From: Nissolia schottii | Taxonomy: Eukaryota; Streptophyta; Magnoliopsida; Fabales; Fabaceae | Length of the DNA: 64,000 nt | Assembly: GCA_003254905.1 (NCBI GenBank) | Contig: QANU01000247.1 | Coordinates: 668,003-732,002, forward strand | Direction of reading: 5' to 3' | Part shown: positions 1 to 11,280 of the stretch, piece by piece | Numbering within the stretch: position 1 is the first letter of the stretch | Layout of the letters: each line of letters begins with the position of its first letter | Made by a program: the position numbers and the translations under genes | Notes under the pieces: model-generated | What the model was told of the DNA's origin: nothing | Database searches by the model: none | What the model saw: the letters and a program-made list of their open reading frames with translations, nothing else

Positions 1-2049
1 AAAAAAAAAAAGTCTAAGATAATCCCTACCATTCTTAAACGTGAGTTAAGTTAATCTCTTTATGTTTAGCAACACATTGTAAATACAGTTAAACATATTT
101 TTAAAAGTGTAGTTAAACACATCAAACATTGAACTGCATTTAAAAATGCATTTAACCATATTTAAAAATGCATTTGACCGTATTTATGAATTGTGACTTA
201 ATACTGATAGACTACTTTGGCCAACAGTTGACAATAACAAGAACTAATTTGTACTTCAGTTTTTGTTAGTTACCAAATTGACTTGATTTGACAATTACGC
301 ATCCTAACATAAAATCAATAAAGGAGATTTTTTTTTTCTTTCATTATCTTGTCTTTTGATTGATATTATATGTTTGTTAATTTACCTTTTCAAGACAAGC
401 TTGGTAATGAAAATATTAAGAAAAACAATAACTCTAAAGCATAGAGATTTTGGTTGAGGAAGACCAACAAATATGAATCCAAAAATTAGTGGACAATATC
501 AATCAACTCCTATATATTTAGGAATTCATGTACGTTTATGCATCTAGTCTATTTATTTTCTTAATAATTTGACATGGACGGTCTTGGGTTATATCGAATC
601 AAGGATTCCTAACAACTATACCATTAGAGTATTTTGAAATAATGGTTTCTAATGGGAATGTTTGGTGTTGTTTTGATATATTGAATTAGTGGGAGTAATC
701 TATATTGTCATTGATGTTATGTTGTATTAAGACTAAACAATTTTTGGCAACATATTGTTTTGCGCCCTTTTATAATTATATGGCTTCTCTTGTCAATTAG
801 GTTACTACATAATTTGTTGTTGTTGATCCCCTTAACCAATGGCGAGCAACCCGTAAGGGTTTATATTGATGTTATTTTGGTATTTTTGGTTAGTGGGAGT
901 TTGTTCTTTAGGTTTGTTATGACCTCATGTATTTTGAATGTAATTTAAGTCTGTGCAGCTGAATTGTCGACACAATTTTGTATAATGTCATATAATTGAG
1001 ACATATTGGACTCAATCTCAATATTGTTGTGCTAAAATATTTTGTTGCATTTCAGAAAGCATCTAAAGTGGATGCATTGGTGTCATATGTTATTGACCTA
1101 TTGTTATTGTGAGCACTCTTAAATTCATTTGACAAATTTTGGAGACATTTTGAACTCGATCTCATTTCTTTGTTGTGTTGAGATTTTGAATCTCATATAG
1201 CATCCAAAGCGGATCCTGAACCATTTTGTTGGGAATTGCATTAATTGCATTTAGACATGCAAAATTTTGTTGTTGTGCATTCCCATAATCCCATTACCCA
1301 TATGCCACATTTTGTTGAGTCATTGAGAAATGAGTATCTTGCCTGTATGATATCAACACTTATTTGAGTATATTATTTTTTGCTTTGTTGAGTGATTGTT
1401 GTCCCATATTGGACTATTTTGTTGAGAGTGCTATCTTAGCTTTGACATCTTGTTATGATCACATTATTGTGTGGTTGATCTGAAAATTTTTGCTTTAACT
1501 ATGTTGTCCAAGTGCGAGATTGTTGAAAAAATTGTTGGACTAACATAAGTTAATAAAAATTTTAGATTAATTGGATGTCAAAGTAATTAGCGTTATTTTG
1601 TTAAGTCTAATCATTTTGTGGTCAATATTATGACTAGACTTATTGTTTTTAAGCACAACTCATTAATTATAAGTATTGTTATGAGTCTTTATGTTTTGGT
1701 AGCTAAAATGGACGGACTAAACCCATCATTTACCAACACGGGAGAGGGTCATCCTCCTGGCCTTATATATAGGCGCCTGTTACCCCATTGATACAGTGTG
1801 CATAACGAACTATAATAGAGCATAGGAGAAGCACTCTTTCACTTAGGTCTCCTTGGTCTTTCTCTCCTCTTCTCGTGTTTCATATATGAACAAGGTCTCC
1901 TTGTTCGAGACCTTGTATACGCAGTTATCCCCGCTGGGAGACTCACCCGCCATAGCCAAGTGTGCGACCCGGGTCAACCCGGATTAGTCAAGGCTAAGCC
2001 TTGGATACCGGGCAGGCAACCTAAAAAATATATGAAGAATAAAAGCTGA
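1..2049. other. AT-rich intergenic DNA with probable retroelement debris
   Basis: No gene is supported here. Positions 740-1500 are rich in TTTTGTTG-type words and hold two diverged copies of one stretch (about 1001-1080 and 1144-1220, both running from GACAT...ACTC through ...AAAG.GGAT). A TATA-like TTATATATAGG sits near 1762-1772. A GC-richer stretch at 1920-2020 ends in a direct and inverted CCCGGGTCAACCCGG-like motif. This layout resembles a decayed LTR, but I could not find paired ends, a target duplication or a primer-binding site. The short ORF at 760-948 matches nothing I know. Confidence 0.3.
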
Positions 2050-3464
2050 TGAGTTAATATCATCTTTAACCATTTCAAATATTCCTAATAACAATATCAT
2101 ATATTGTGATTATTATTAATGTTGCACATGTTATAATTGGTGTTAAATTGATTCATAAAATTTTAAATTATTGTTTACCTATTATTATTATATCGTCCTA
2201 AAATTCTTTCATAAAAATCTCAAAAATAATATACCCCTTACGGTTTGTTACTTGTTAGCAAGCTTTAAGAAAGAGAAAAGCACTTACTTAACTAGCAAGT
2301 CGGTGGTGACCACCAAAGAAAAAGCAATAAGCGAAAAGTAACGAAAATTGCAGTGGGCACTGAGCAACTTACTAGATGGTGGACCGGTTTCATTCACCAC
2401 GTTGCCACTCTTTAGCACTCGTTTTTTCTTTCTTGTTTTAATAGGATAAGGGAGAAGCCTCATCGATTGTGGTTTGTTTTGACAGTTTTATCATTGTCCA
2501 AGTAAAAATCGCTGGGAAAATCATGCATGATATATGGTCACATGAGTAATGTAACATCCCGCGTTCTTGAGTGCGGAAAGCCAGCAAGTTTCGCCACCGG
2601 GAAACACCGAGGAATCAAGGGAGAAGGGTTAAACCTCTGAAACCCTAGAAATTTAGGGAAACGAGCTAGGTTTAGTCGTTCCGTAATTTTCCGGAGTTGC
2701 CGGACGAGTTTCGACTCGAACGGAAATTTCTCGGATACTGAAAAAACGTCCGTGGGAGTTCTCGACGAGGCAAGAAAGTCCCTGATCCATGGAAAAAGGA
2801 TCTCGGACCGAAGGAAAAAATAAATAGATCACAACGGTATGTCCGGAATATTTTTAGGACAACCGGATGTGCGACGTTTCGAACAAAACGCGACCGAGCG
2901 AAAACGGAGCCAGATAGGAGGGGGTTAACTTCTGAGGGAAGTTAAATAATAAATGAATAAATAATAAATAATAATATAATAATAATAAAAAGAAATTGAA
3001 GTAGAGCTTCAGCAAAAACAAGGAAAAGAAAGGAGATAAAAGAAAAGGAAAAAGAAAAGAAATGGAATTATTGTGCGTGGTTATAAATAACCATGTAACT
3101 TTTCAAAAGTTACGCCTCTTTCACCAACGGACGATCCCGTTCCGACACATCTAAGTTTCATGCCGGAGCCTCAGAAAAATCACCGGAGCATGTCATCCTG
3201 AAATGGAAATTCTCCCCTTCAAGACCACTGATTTGGAATCTCCATCGGAAGTGGGTAACTCCTAGCCCACTGTCTATGTGGTTTAATTTTTAACCGTATA
3301 TGTGTATATCTGTGTATCTGACTATAGAACTTTTAAGTACTATTTTGGGGGGATATAGGGTAAAAAGGGTTTTGAGAAATGTTGAGAAGTGAAACGCATA
3401 ACTGTACTGATTGGAACCCTAGGAACAATGGAAATTGGGAACTGGAGTCTCGGTGAGGCGATTT

Positions 3465-3705
3465 TTTCAGCATTCATTCGAATACACGAGGTTTTCAGTC
3501 GAATGAAAGCCAAAATGAGCTTTCCTTCGAATGAATTCCCCTGCTGTCGAATGAAAGCAAATTTCAAGAATTCAATCGAATGAATCCATTAGTATTCGAA
3601 TAAAAGAATGCTGAGGGATTCAGTCGAATGAAAACCCATTTCAATCGAATGAAAGAACTCCAAGGGATTTTATTCGAATGCCACTCCAAGTATTCGAATG
3701 AAACA
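3465..3705 (+). repeat. Short-motif array TCGAATGAAA inside LTR member 1
   Basis: About ten copies of TCGAATGAAA or close variants (TTCGAATGAA, TTCATTCGAA) are spaced irregularly through this stretch. It lies between the donor-like GTGGGTAACT and the TGCATCATG block of the LTR. The same slot holds unrelated arrays in other members of this family. Confidence 0.75.
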
Positions 3706-4103
3706 TGGCAGACTTGAGACTTTGGTGGTTCCAAGGGATCCAATGAGCAAGGATGAGTCCGTTATTATGTATTAGAGCATGCATCATGAGGAATGGGTTG
3801 TGCATAGGTGTTAGGACAATCCTAGAGAATTAGAGGTTAATCACCTAATGTATAAAGATAATAATGGAACCTAGGGAACACGTATATAGTTATATGCTAG
3901 GAAGCCCTCTCTTGGCAAAGTCTTACAGACAAGCCCCTCACTAGTTCACCAATTTGGATTGGTTGATGTGTTACCTTGCCTGTCCCCATCAGTGAGGATT
4001 GGTTAACGAATCAGTCCAACCCAAGGGTGGATTAGTTCGAAGAGGTTAATGACACAAGGAAGGTAGAGGATGGACAGAAAAAGGAGGAAGTAAAGGAAAA
4101 AGT

Positions 4104-4255
4104 GCTAACCGGGCCAACCGGTACGCGTAAAGAGAGAAAGCGCTAACCCGGTAAGCCGGTATGCGTAAGAAAATATGTACTAACCCGGCCAGCCGGTATG
4201 TGCCAAAGCGGAGAAGAAGGACGCTAACCTGGCCAGCCGATACGCGTAAGAGATC
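4104..4255 (+). repeat. Four tandem 37-44 bp units in LTR member 1
   Basis: The units begin at about 4104, 4142, 4178 and 4223. Each has the core CTAACC.GG..A.CCG.TA followed by GCGTAAG-like sequence; the cores contain CCGG...CCGG half-palindromes. They form a second array zone of the LTR. The copy at 28465-31239 has different, longer units at the matching place. Confidence 0.7.
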
Positions 4256-5582
4256 CCCAATGCCCCCATGCACTATGTAACTATATATCTGTGATTGAAC
4301 GAATGCCTGTATATGCATCGATACATATTTATAACTGTTTGTGCATTATGTAACGTCAAGGGAACGACCCGAGACGATTAGTAGAATTGTAACCGAAATG
4401 TAAGGTCAACAAGCATGTGAACTTAGTAAGAAAGACTAGTTCCCCAGTCACCTAGCTAACTTAGATAAAGTTGTTCAGGGTTTTAGCAAAAGATAATAAC
4501 CAGTAGGATTGTAGTATGCATGATCACTTAGAAACCCCTTGAATGGCTTGGAGGATACCCGAGTAAATGAACCATTGATAGCCACGGAAACCTACTGAGG
4601 ACCAAGGGTTCTCACCCCCACTCGGTTATGGATCCAGCTTGCAGCCATGACATCTCCACCAACAAAGGACGTATAGTTATTCACCCGCATCCGTATGCGC
4701 AACTACCGCACGGACACTCTTTTCGAGATAAGCACCTTTGCACCTGCGCGTCTACCGGACGAGCCTGACCATTCTCCTCGACAGAGACTCGGAGCCCCAA
4801 GGACATCACCGATGAACCCCGATCTGGATTGATGAGCGTCCAGGGAGCAGCAGCTGAGACCCGATTCGCTTTAACGGTGATGAGGAGATGCCTTCATCGG
4901 AGCCAGAGCCGACCCCCACACCAGCCCCGACGCCAGTCACGGACCCCGGTGCGTCTACTCCAACTGTCCGACCCCGAGGCCGCAGGACCACGACCAGAAA
5001 GAGGGTACTCTCAGCTCGGCCACGCCGCTTCGTCCTACGCGAATTTTCTGCAGTGACGGACCTGAGTAGCGAGGGGGAGGAGGAGCCCCTGGAGCGCCTA
5101 GGAGACTCCGAGTAGATGGCAGACGGCAGGACCAGAGAGTAGGGATAGGACCTGTACCGTACGCAAAGCGAGCAGTACCGCTCGTGTACATAGTTTTATT
5201 GTAGATAGCGTGTTTGTATATTATGCAGACTGATATGTATGACTATCTGATTGTGTAAACCTATGCATTGTAATATAATGGTGTGTTATGTACATTCGGG
5301 CCCCTATGTGTACTTTCTACCGATAAAGCTCCACGCTATAGGTATGTACTCGCACTCTCTTATCTTTTAGTTATGCCGCTAGACGTTATGTTATTCGCAT
5401 GGCTCATTATTTTCTTAACACCCGTACTTGTAAAGAAATTTCAAATTGGCCCGTATTTTCCGTAACCCTAATTTTAGTTAGTAATCTTGAACAGTAGTAG
5501 TTCGCAACACCAGCATTCAACCACCTAGCCAGGGAAACCTATGACTTAAGCATAGGCCAACTAGCTAGGGCGTTGCAAGTAA

Positions 5583-7538
5583 CGCTGAGCAACATGCTCT
5601 TCATGCAGTTGCAATCTACAACTTACTCGTGTCACCATCTATATATGATCAAACACATTATGTATAAACGTGATCAACACAATTAATTACTACCCATTTG
5701 CATGAAAATAAAATAAAAAATACCAACTATATTTGTTCTTTCTTTTATTATATCATTCACAATTAAATAAGATTCTAATAATATAAAACTCATGCTCATT
5801 AAAGTTTTATTTAATAATAAATAAGAAAAATATTTAAAAAATATAACTTATTAACTTACAAATCAATTTTTACACTGCTATAAATTATACTTGACATTAT
5901 TTTCATTATTTTATCCTTTAAAATATCAAATATCATTTATAAAAATAAGTAATTGATATGTTAAGTTTCTCAAATATTACAAATAAACAAGATGTGACGT
6001 GTTTCATAAAGAATGATTATAAATCACACTCATAATAAAATGAATTAAGGATGAGAGATACTTGTAATAAAACATAAAGTTAATACTCATCCTTTAAACA
6101 CACTCATAATAAAATGAATTAAGGATGAGAGATACTTGTAATAAAACATAAAGTTAATACTCATCCTTTAAACACACTCATAATAAAATTAAGTTTATCA
6201 ACTTTATTCAAATTGAGCTTTATCATTTTTATTCCAAATATACCAACTTGTTCATTGAACTCAACAATTTTTACCATTTATGTGACTTGCTTGCCATATT
6301 AAGTTTAGCAAAAATGCTACATGTACACTCAATTTCATACACTCATACATACACCATTAATAATGCACAAACTTTATTCTCACGAATGCACAAACATTAC
6401 AAACTTGTAAATGATACTTTCAACTATACTTAATTAAGTGCACAAACATTACATGAGTTAAAACATAAACTTTATATATATAAGTACTGGGTGTATGTAT
6501 GGTGAATGATTTTTAGTGTACGTGTAACAAAACTCTAAGTTTAGTGTCAAAAGTAACACTCCTCTCATGTTGCTTGAACATGGAGATGAAATGATGAACT
6601 TCTCTCTCTTCACCAATTCCTCATGAAGCATTAGCATAGTTTACCCACATCCCACATGATATGACATGAAATATGCATGCGCATCCCATCCAACATGAGT
6701 ATAGTTAGTGGTGGTACAATGTCATTATGGGCCTGGCTGAAGAAGGAAGGGGCTTGTGAGTGTAAAAAGGCACTCCTAATGATTACGAATGGGGGAGTCA
6801 CGATGGCAACGCCTCTTTCTGTTTAAATTGAATTGAATTGAATTGAATTAAAAGACGAAAACACCTCCACAAGACTGCGCAGCCATAGCCGCCATTTCCA
6901 CTTTCCATTGCCGCTTCCCCTGCTTCTTTTCTTTTTTTATTCTTTTTCCTCATCATTGTTAATTTTTGCCTAAAACACATTTATTTCAGCGGGGCGAACT
7001 ATGAGCCAAGAAAAAAAGCAGGGAAGAGAGAGAGAGAGTAAAACGAAATTAAAAGAAAGAAAAAAAGAAAAGAAAAAGGGGAATAGATACCGGAAGTGGC
7101 GTCGATTCTGTGAAGAGAGAGAAATATTAAACAAAATACAAAACCGGCAAAAAAAAAAAAAAGCTGAAAAGATCAGGTATTTAAAGCCCCGTAAGAGGAC
7201 TTGTATATATGTACCTCTCAGCTCACACCTTCTTTCACGTCTTATTTCCATAAAGTCCCCCTTTTTTACCCGATTCGTGCGAGACAGTGATCGGCGTTCG
7301 TTACGAGTTACCACGAAGAAGCACCAAGCCCCCCCTGCTTTTGCCTCTTAAATTTCAAAGAAAGCTCAGGCTTCATGGTTATATATATCACGAGTTAATC
7401 AATTGATCTCGAAACGTACAAGCCGCCGATTTTTCTCACCCCGATGAGACAGCCAGCTAGCTTGCTAGTGCAGAGTTTCCCCCGTTTATATTTTTGCGCG
7501 TAGCTAGCGAGGACAGTGACTTGCGTAGGGAGGGAGAT
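5583..7538. other. Spacer upstream of the HOOKLESS1-like gene
   Basis: This is AT-rich DNA without a recognised gene. It contains the 74-bp tandem repeat listed separately and several CACAAACATTAC words (6370-6450) like those at 49.1-49.6 kb. From about 6800 a purine/pyrimidine-rich stretch leads to the gene; the ORFs on both strands at 6970-7351 come from that low-complexity sequence. The last 200 bases before the start codon are probably 5' untranslated region, but I cannot place the transcription start. Confidence 0.5.
6027..6190. repeat. 74-bp tandem repeat, just over two copies
   Basis: A unit beginning CACTCATAATAAAAT recurs at 6027, 6101 and 6175. The first two copies are almost identical and the third is cut off after about 16 bases. 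The near identity implies a recent duplication. Confidence 0.85.
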
Positions 7539-9177
7539 ATGGCGGGAGATGGAGAGTTTAGCGCGGTGGTGGTGAGAGAGTTCGATCCAAACAAGGACAG
7601 AGAGGGAGTGGAAGGGGTCGAAAGGATATGCGAGGTTGGACCCAGCGGGAAGCTTTCCCTCTTCACCGACCTACACGGTGACCCGATTTGCAGGGTCCGC
7701 CACTCACCTGCTTTCCTCATGCTGGTAATGCTGCTATATATATATATTCCATTTAATCAATCAATGTCTGATCTTCTTTTGTCCCCTCCTTTTCTTTTCT
7801 TTTCCTTTTCTTTTTTTTCTTTTTATTTCGCACTTCTCTTCTTCCCTTTTCCGGCCCCAATTTTAATCCTCCTAACTATTTCCACACTTAGCAAATACAC
7901 AATACAACACAACAGTCTTTCTCACCAACTTTTTCACAAAGCAAGCAATCATGACGCGGTATCTAACTAACTATATATCCACTATTTCCTGCAGGTAGCC
8001 GAAATGGGCGATGAGATAGTGGGAATGATAAGGGGTTGCATCAAAACCGTTACATGCGGAAAGAAGCTTTCCAGACACGGAAAGCACAACAACAACAACA
8101 ACAACGTCACGGAACCCATCCAACCCACCGCCACCGCCAAGCAGGTCCCTGTCTACACAAAACTCGCCTACATATTAGGCCTCCGCGTTTCTCCTTCCCA
8201 CAGGTAACTAACTAATAACACCGCAACCACCTCACTCTCTCTTAGTCACATCATAAATGAACGTTCGTTGCTCGTGCTGAGCTGAGCGCTGATTGGGTGT
8301 GTGCGGGCGCAGGAGAGTGGGGATAGGCCTGAAGCTGGTGCGGGCGGTGGAGGGCTGGTTCAGGGACAACGGCGCGGAATATTCCTACATCGCAACGGAA
8401 AATGACAACGTGGCGTCCGTTAAGCTCTTCACCGAGAAATGCGGTTACTCCAAGTTCCGCACGCCGTCGATCCTCGTGAACCCCGTTTTCGCGCACAGGG
8501 TCAAGACCTCGCCCAGAGTAGCCATCGTCAAGCTCACCCAAAACGACGCCGGGTCGCTCTACCGGATGCGTTTCTCCACCACCGAGTTCTTCCCTCGCGA
8601 CATTGACTCCGTCCTCAATAACAAGCTCTCCCTGGGAACCTTCATCGCCGTCCCGAGAGGTTCTTATTGGGCCGACACGTGGCCCGGCCCGGCCCAATTC
8701 CTCGCGCGGCCGCCCCCCTCCTGGGCCGTCTTGAGCGTCTGGAACTGCAAGGACGTGTTCACGCTCGAGGTGAGAGGCGCGTCGCGCGCGAAGCGCGCTC
8801 TGGCGAAGACGACACGTGTCCTCGACCGGGCGCTGCCGTGGCTAAGGCTCCCTTCGATACCGGATTTTTTCAGGCCGTTCGGGTTTCACTTCCTGTACGG
8901 ACTCGGAGGGGAGGGGCCGGAGGCGGGGAAGATGGTGCGGGCCCTGTGCGGGTTCGCGCACAACTTGGCGAAGGAAGGAGGGTGCGGGGTGGTGGCGACG
9001 GAGGTGTCGAGCCGGGAGCCGCTGCGGCACGGGGTGCTGCACTGGAAGATGCTGTCGTGCGAGGAGGACTTGTGGTGCATCAAGAGGCTCGGTGAGGATT
9101 ACAGCGACGGTTCGGTTGGTGACTGGACCAAATCTCCACCTGGATTTTCTATTTTTGTTGACCCCAGAGAGTTCTGA
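7539..9177 (+). CDS. HLS1: HOOKLESS1-like GNAT family N-acetyltransferase
   Basis: Three exons: 7539-7724, 7995-8203 and 8313-9177. Introns are GT-AG (7725-7994, 8204-8312). The joined frame gives 419 aa, close to Arabidopsis HLS1 (about 400). The start is the ATG in GAGATATGGCG; the protein begins MAGDGEFSAVVVREFDPNKD. A GNAT acetyl-CoA-binding signature (RRVGIG, residues 132-137) is formed across the second splice junction, which supports the model. YSYIATENDNVASVKLF and GYSKFRTPS follow, and the long HLS1-specific C-terminal half is complete. Exon 2 carries an AAC run coding six asparagines, a likely length-variable spot. HLS1 is known as a putative nuclear acetyltransferase needed for apical hook bending downstream of ethylene; acting in that role here is inferred from homology. 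HLS1 itself and its close HLS1-like paralogues cannot be told apart here. Exon 3 is GC-rich against an AT-rich surrounding. Confidence 0.93.
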
Positions 9178-10357
9178 CTTATAAAATTAGGATGGAAAAA
9201 GAGGAATGGATTATTTGAAATTTTGATTTGTAAATTATGTAAGGAATATGCCCCCTCCTCCCCTTCTTCTCTTTCCTAGGTGTGTAAATGGATGTTGCCT
9301 TTTAGAAATGATAAATTAAACTATTATTGTTCTCATAAATATCTGAATGTTTGAAGGCTGTGCTAGTGTTGATTAGTGGGACATTGTTTATTATATATAG
9401 GTTGCGAAGAGAATGAGACATTGTTTGTGTTCATGCGGTGAATCCGAATATCCTTTTGAGATTGTATCTGTGTAGGTAATGGAAGCTTTTCTTTAGAAAA
9501 GATGATGCTGGTTTTTTTTTTATAATTAAATTTTAAGTTAGTTTAACATCAATCATTTCACTAAATTTAAAATATGTTGTTAGGTTCTTTAAGTATTTAT
9601 AAAAATATTTACAAATCACCTATAATTGATACTAAAAAAAATGTTATTGACACCAAAAAAATAGAATTACATTCAATTAAGAAATAAAATGAGTAAACAC
9701 AGTTATGTCAAATGAGATGAAATGAGTACATTGTACATATAACAACTTTTGTTTTTGAAAAAGCTTTGCAACATGCAAGTCCTACATTTTTATGTCCTTG
9801 GATAATATGCTTCGCGGGGTTGGGGACCTTTATCAAAGCCAACTACTTTGTTTTATTGGGTTTCCTAGTATCTTCCTTATTGGGGGTAGTGGGAATCAAA
9901 TGGTGCCCACTAATCTTTAGTCTAAGCCCCCTAATCTGGGCAATTAGCCTTGGCAACACTCGTCAATAATCTATAGAGGGAAGACTTGAGTTGGACAAAA
10001 TTGATTTATAATTGGGACAAGCGGTTTCTTGTATCAAGTACGAATTCGAGCTGCTTGATGACCGATTCCTTTTCTTGGAGGGGGAAAACTTTCCACGCGA
10101 AGGAATTCGACGGTAACTTCGTACTAGTTTTCCTTTGAGCATATATTACATATATTACATATTAAGGAGTGTTTATTTTTCTTCGTAATTTGGATGGGAC
10201 ATGCAAGATTAACCCAATTAACAAGGAGAACTCACGGCCTTGGTTACCATCCTAAATTACTAATGTTGGTCTTAATGACGCGGCTAAGGATTTAGTGCAC
10301 AAGGCAACTTATACACGCGGATACACAAGGCAAGCAGAAATTTGAAGGTGTGTTTGG
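9178..10357. other. Spacer downstream of the HOOKLESS1-like gene
   Basis: The first 300 bases are probably 3' untranslated and flanking sequence. The 67-codon ORF at 9766-9969 is hydrophobic but has no recognisable family and no supporting context. I see no other gene. Confidence 0.5.
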
Positions 10358-10459
10358 TGTAACATTCCACTTTTTCTNGGAAACTTACAGACCTTCTGTG
10401 TATGCAGTCATAAAAATGTGTATGGTTATCATGTGAAATTAACTGTATCTTATGTGCTA

Positions 10460-10504
<45 letters not shown>

Positions 10505-11280
10505 GCATCATGAGGAAATGGGTCGCCATTAGAGTGTTAAGGCAACCTTAGATAACTAGAAAGACAATCACATAACTAAGAAAATATAATAATTGAACAT
10601 AGGAAACGAATAAGATCTTAAGAAAGTTCCAGCCACAATGGGTTCGATGTACCTTGAAGATATGTACTTATTTATATAATAGGAAATCCTCTCTCTTGGT
10701 ACGTCTACGGACACGCCCCTCACCATCCGGCAAGAAGGAATGATTAATGTTACGAAAGCAAGCTTAAAACATGCTAAGAGAAATATGATACGGTATGATG
10801 AGAAATATACGACATGACAATAAAAGATATGATATGACGAGAGGGTTATGATATGATGAAAAAAAAAGGAAAGTTTACGCTACGTATGCAAAATATGCTA
10901 CAAAAGCCAGAATATGATAAGAAATCACGAGTCCACCCCTGGTGACGCTGTAAGGGGTGGCCCCTCACCACCCTGCATGCAGGAATGGTCATTTATATGA
11001 ATATGTTGATGCTAAATGCATCTGCGGTTCACTACCACCTCAAGTATGAGCTCTGCCTTCAAGTTTAAGAATATGGAGTAGGTTGTACACTGCAAGGGGA
11101 CGACGGTCCCACTGAATAAAAAGGGGAATGATGGACATAAAAAGATAAGAAGGATGTTGCCCCATTGGAAATACTGACGGGGGCATAAGAGAACACCCAT
11201 AATCCCTTCATGCATGCTATATGAGATGTATGTATATGATGATTATATATGTATACGATCAGGCAACGTTGAGTGAAAAA
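10358..11280 (+). mobile_element. Internally deleted LTR fragment (member 5 of the large LTR family)
   Basis: It begins with TGTAACATTCC, a variant of the family terminus, and then joins the TGCATCATGAGGAAATGGG block (10503 on), which matches about 3779 on in member 1. The order of blocks that follows (TCTCTCTTGG, CACGCCCCTCACCA) is also that of member 1. The right end is uncertain: I stop near 11280, where similarity fades. The region has lost most of the LTR. It contains the single ambiguous base of the left half (10379). Confidence 0.6.
10459..10504. repeat. (ATT)n microsatellite
   Basis: About 15 perfect ATT triplets directly abut the TGCATCATG block of the LTR fragment. This is the position at which other members of the family carry their own arrays. 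Confidence 0.9.

Larger units (their letters stand above)
2550..5577 (+). mobile_element. Large solo LTR (member 1 of a family)
   Basis: The element opens with TGTAACATCCCGC and closes with GGGCGTTGCA, giving TG...CA ends. It is flanked by a perfect 5-bp duplication, AGTAA (2545-2549 and 5578-5582), the signature of LTR-retrotransposon integration. No gag or pol reading frame lies inside its 3028 bp, so it is best read as a solo LTR. Internal landmarks shared with the copy at 28465-31239 are a TATA box (TTATAAATA near 3081), a donor-like AAGTGGGTAACT (about 3250), a TGCATCATG block (about 3781) and a GGTTCTCAC block (about 4608). The short ORFs at 4829-5115 lie in the GC-rich 3' third and are not convincing genes. 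Such long LTRs recall Tekay/Del chromoviruses, but that assignment is inference. Confidence 0.85.

Noticed and set aside
6970-7351. 114- and 116-codon ORFs on both strands
   Set aside because: Low-complexity purine/pyrimidine tracts yield Lys/Glu- or Phe/Leu-rich translations; there is no start context or homology.
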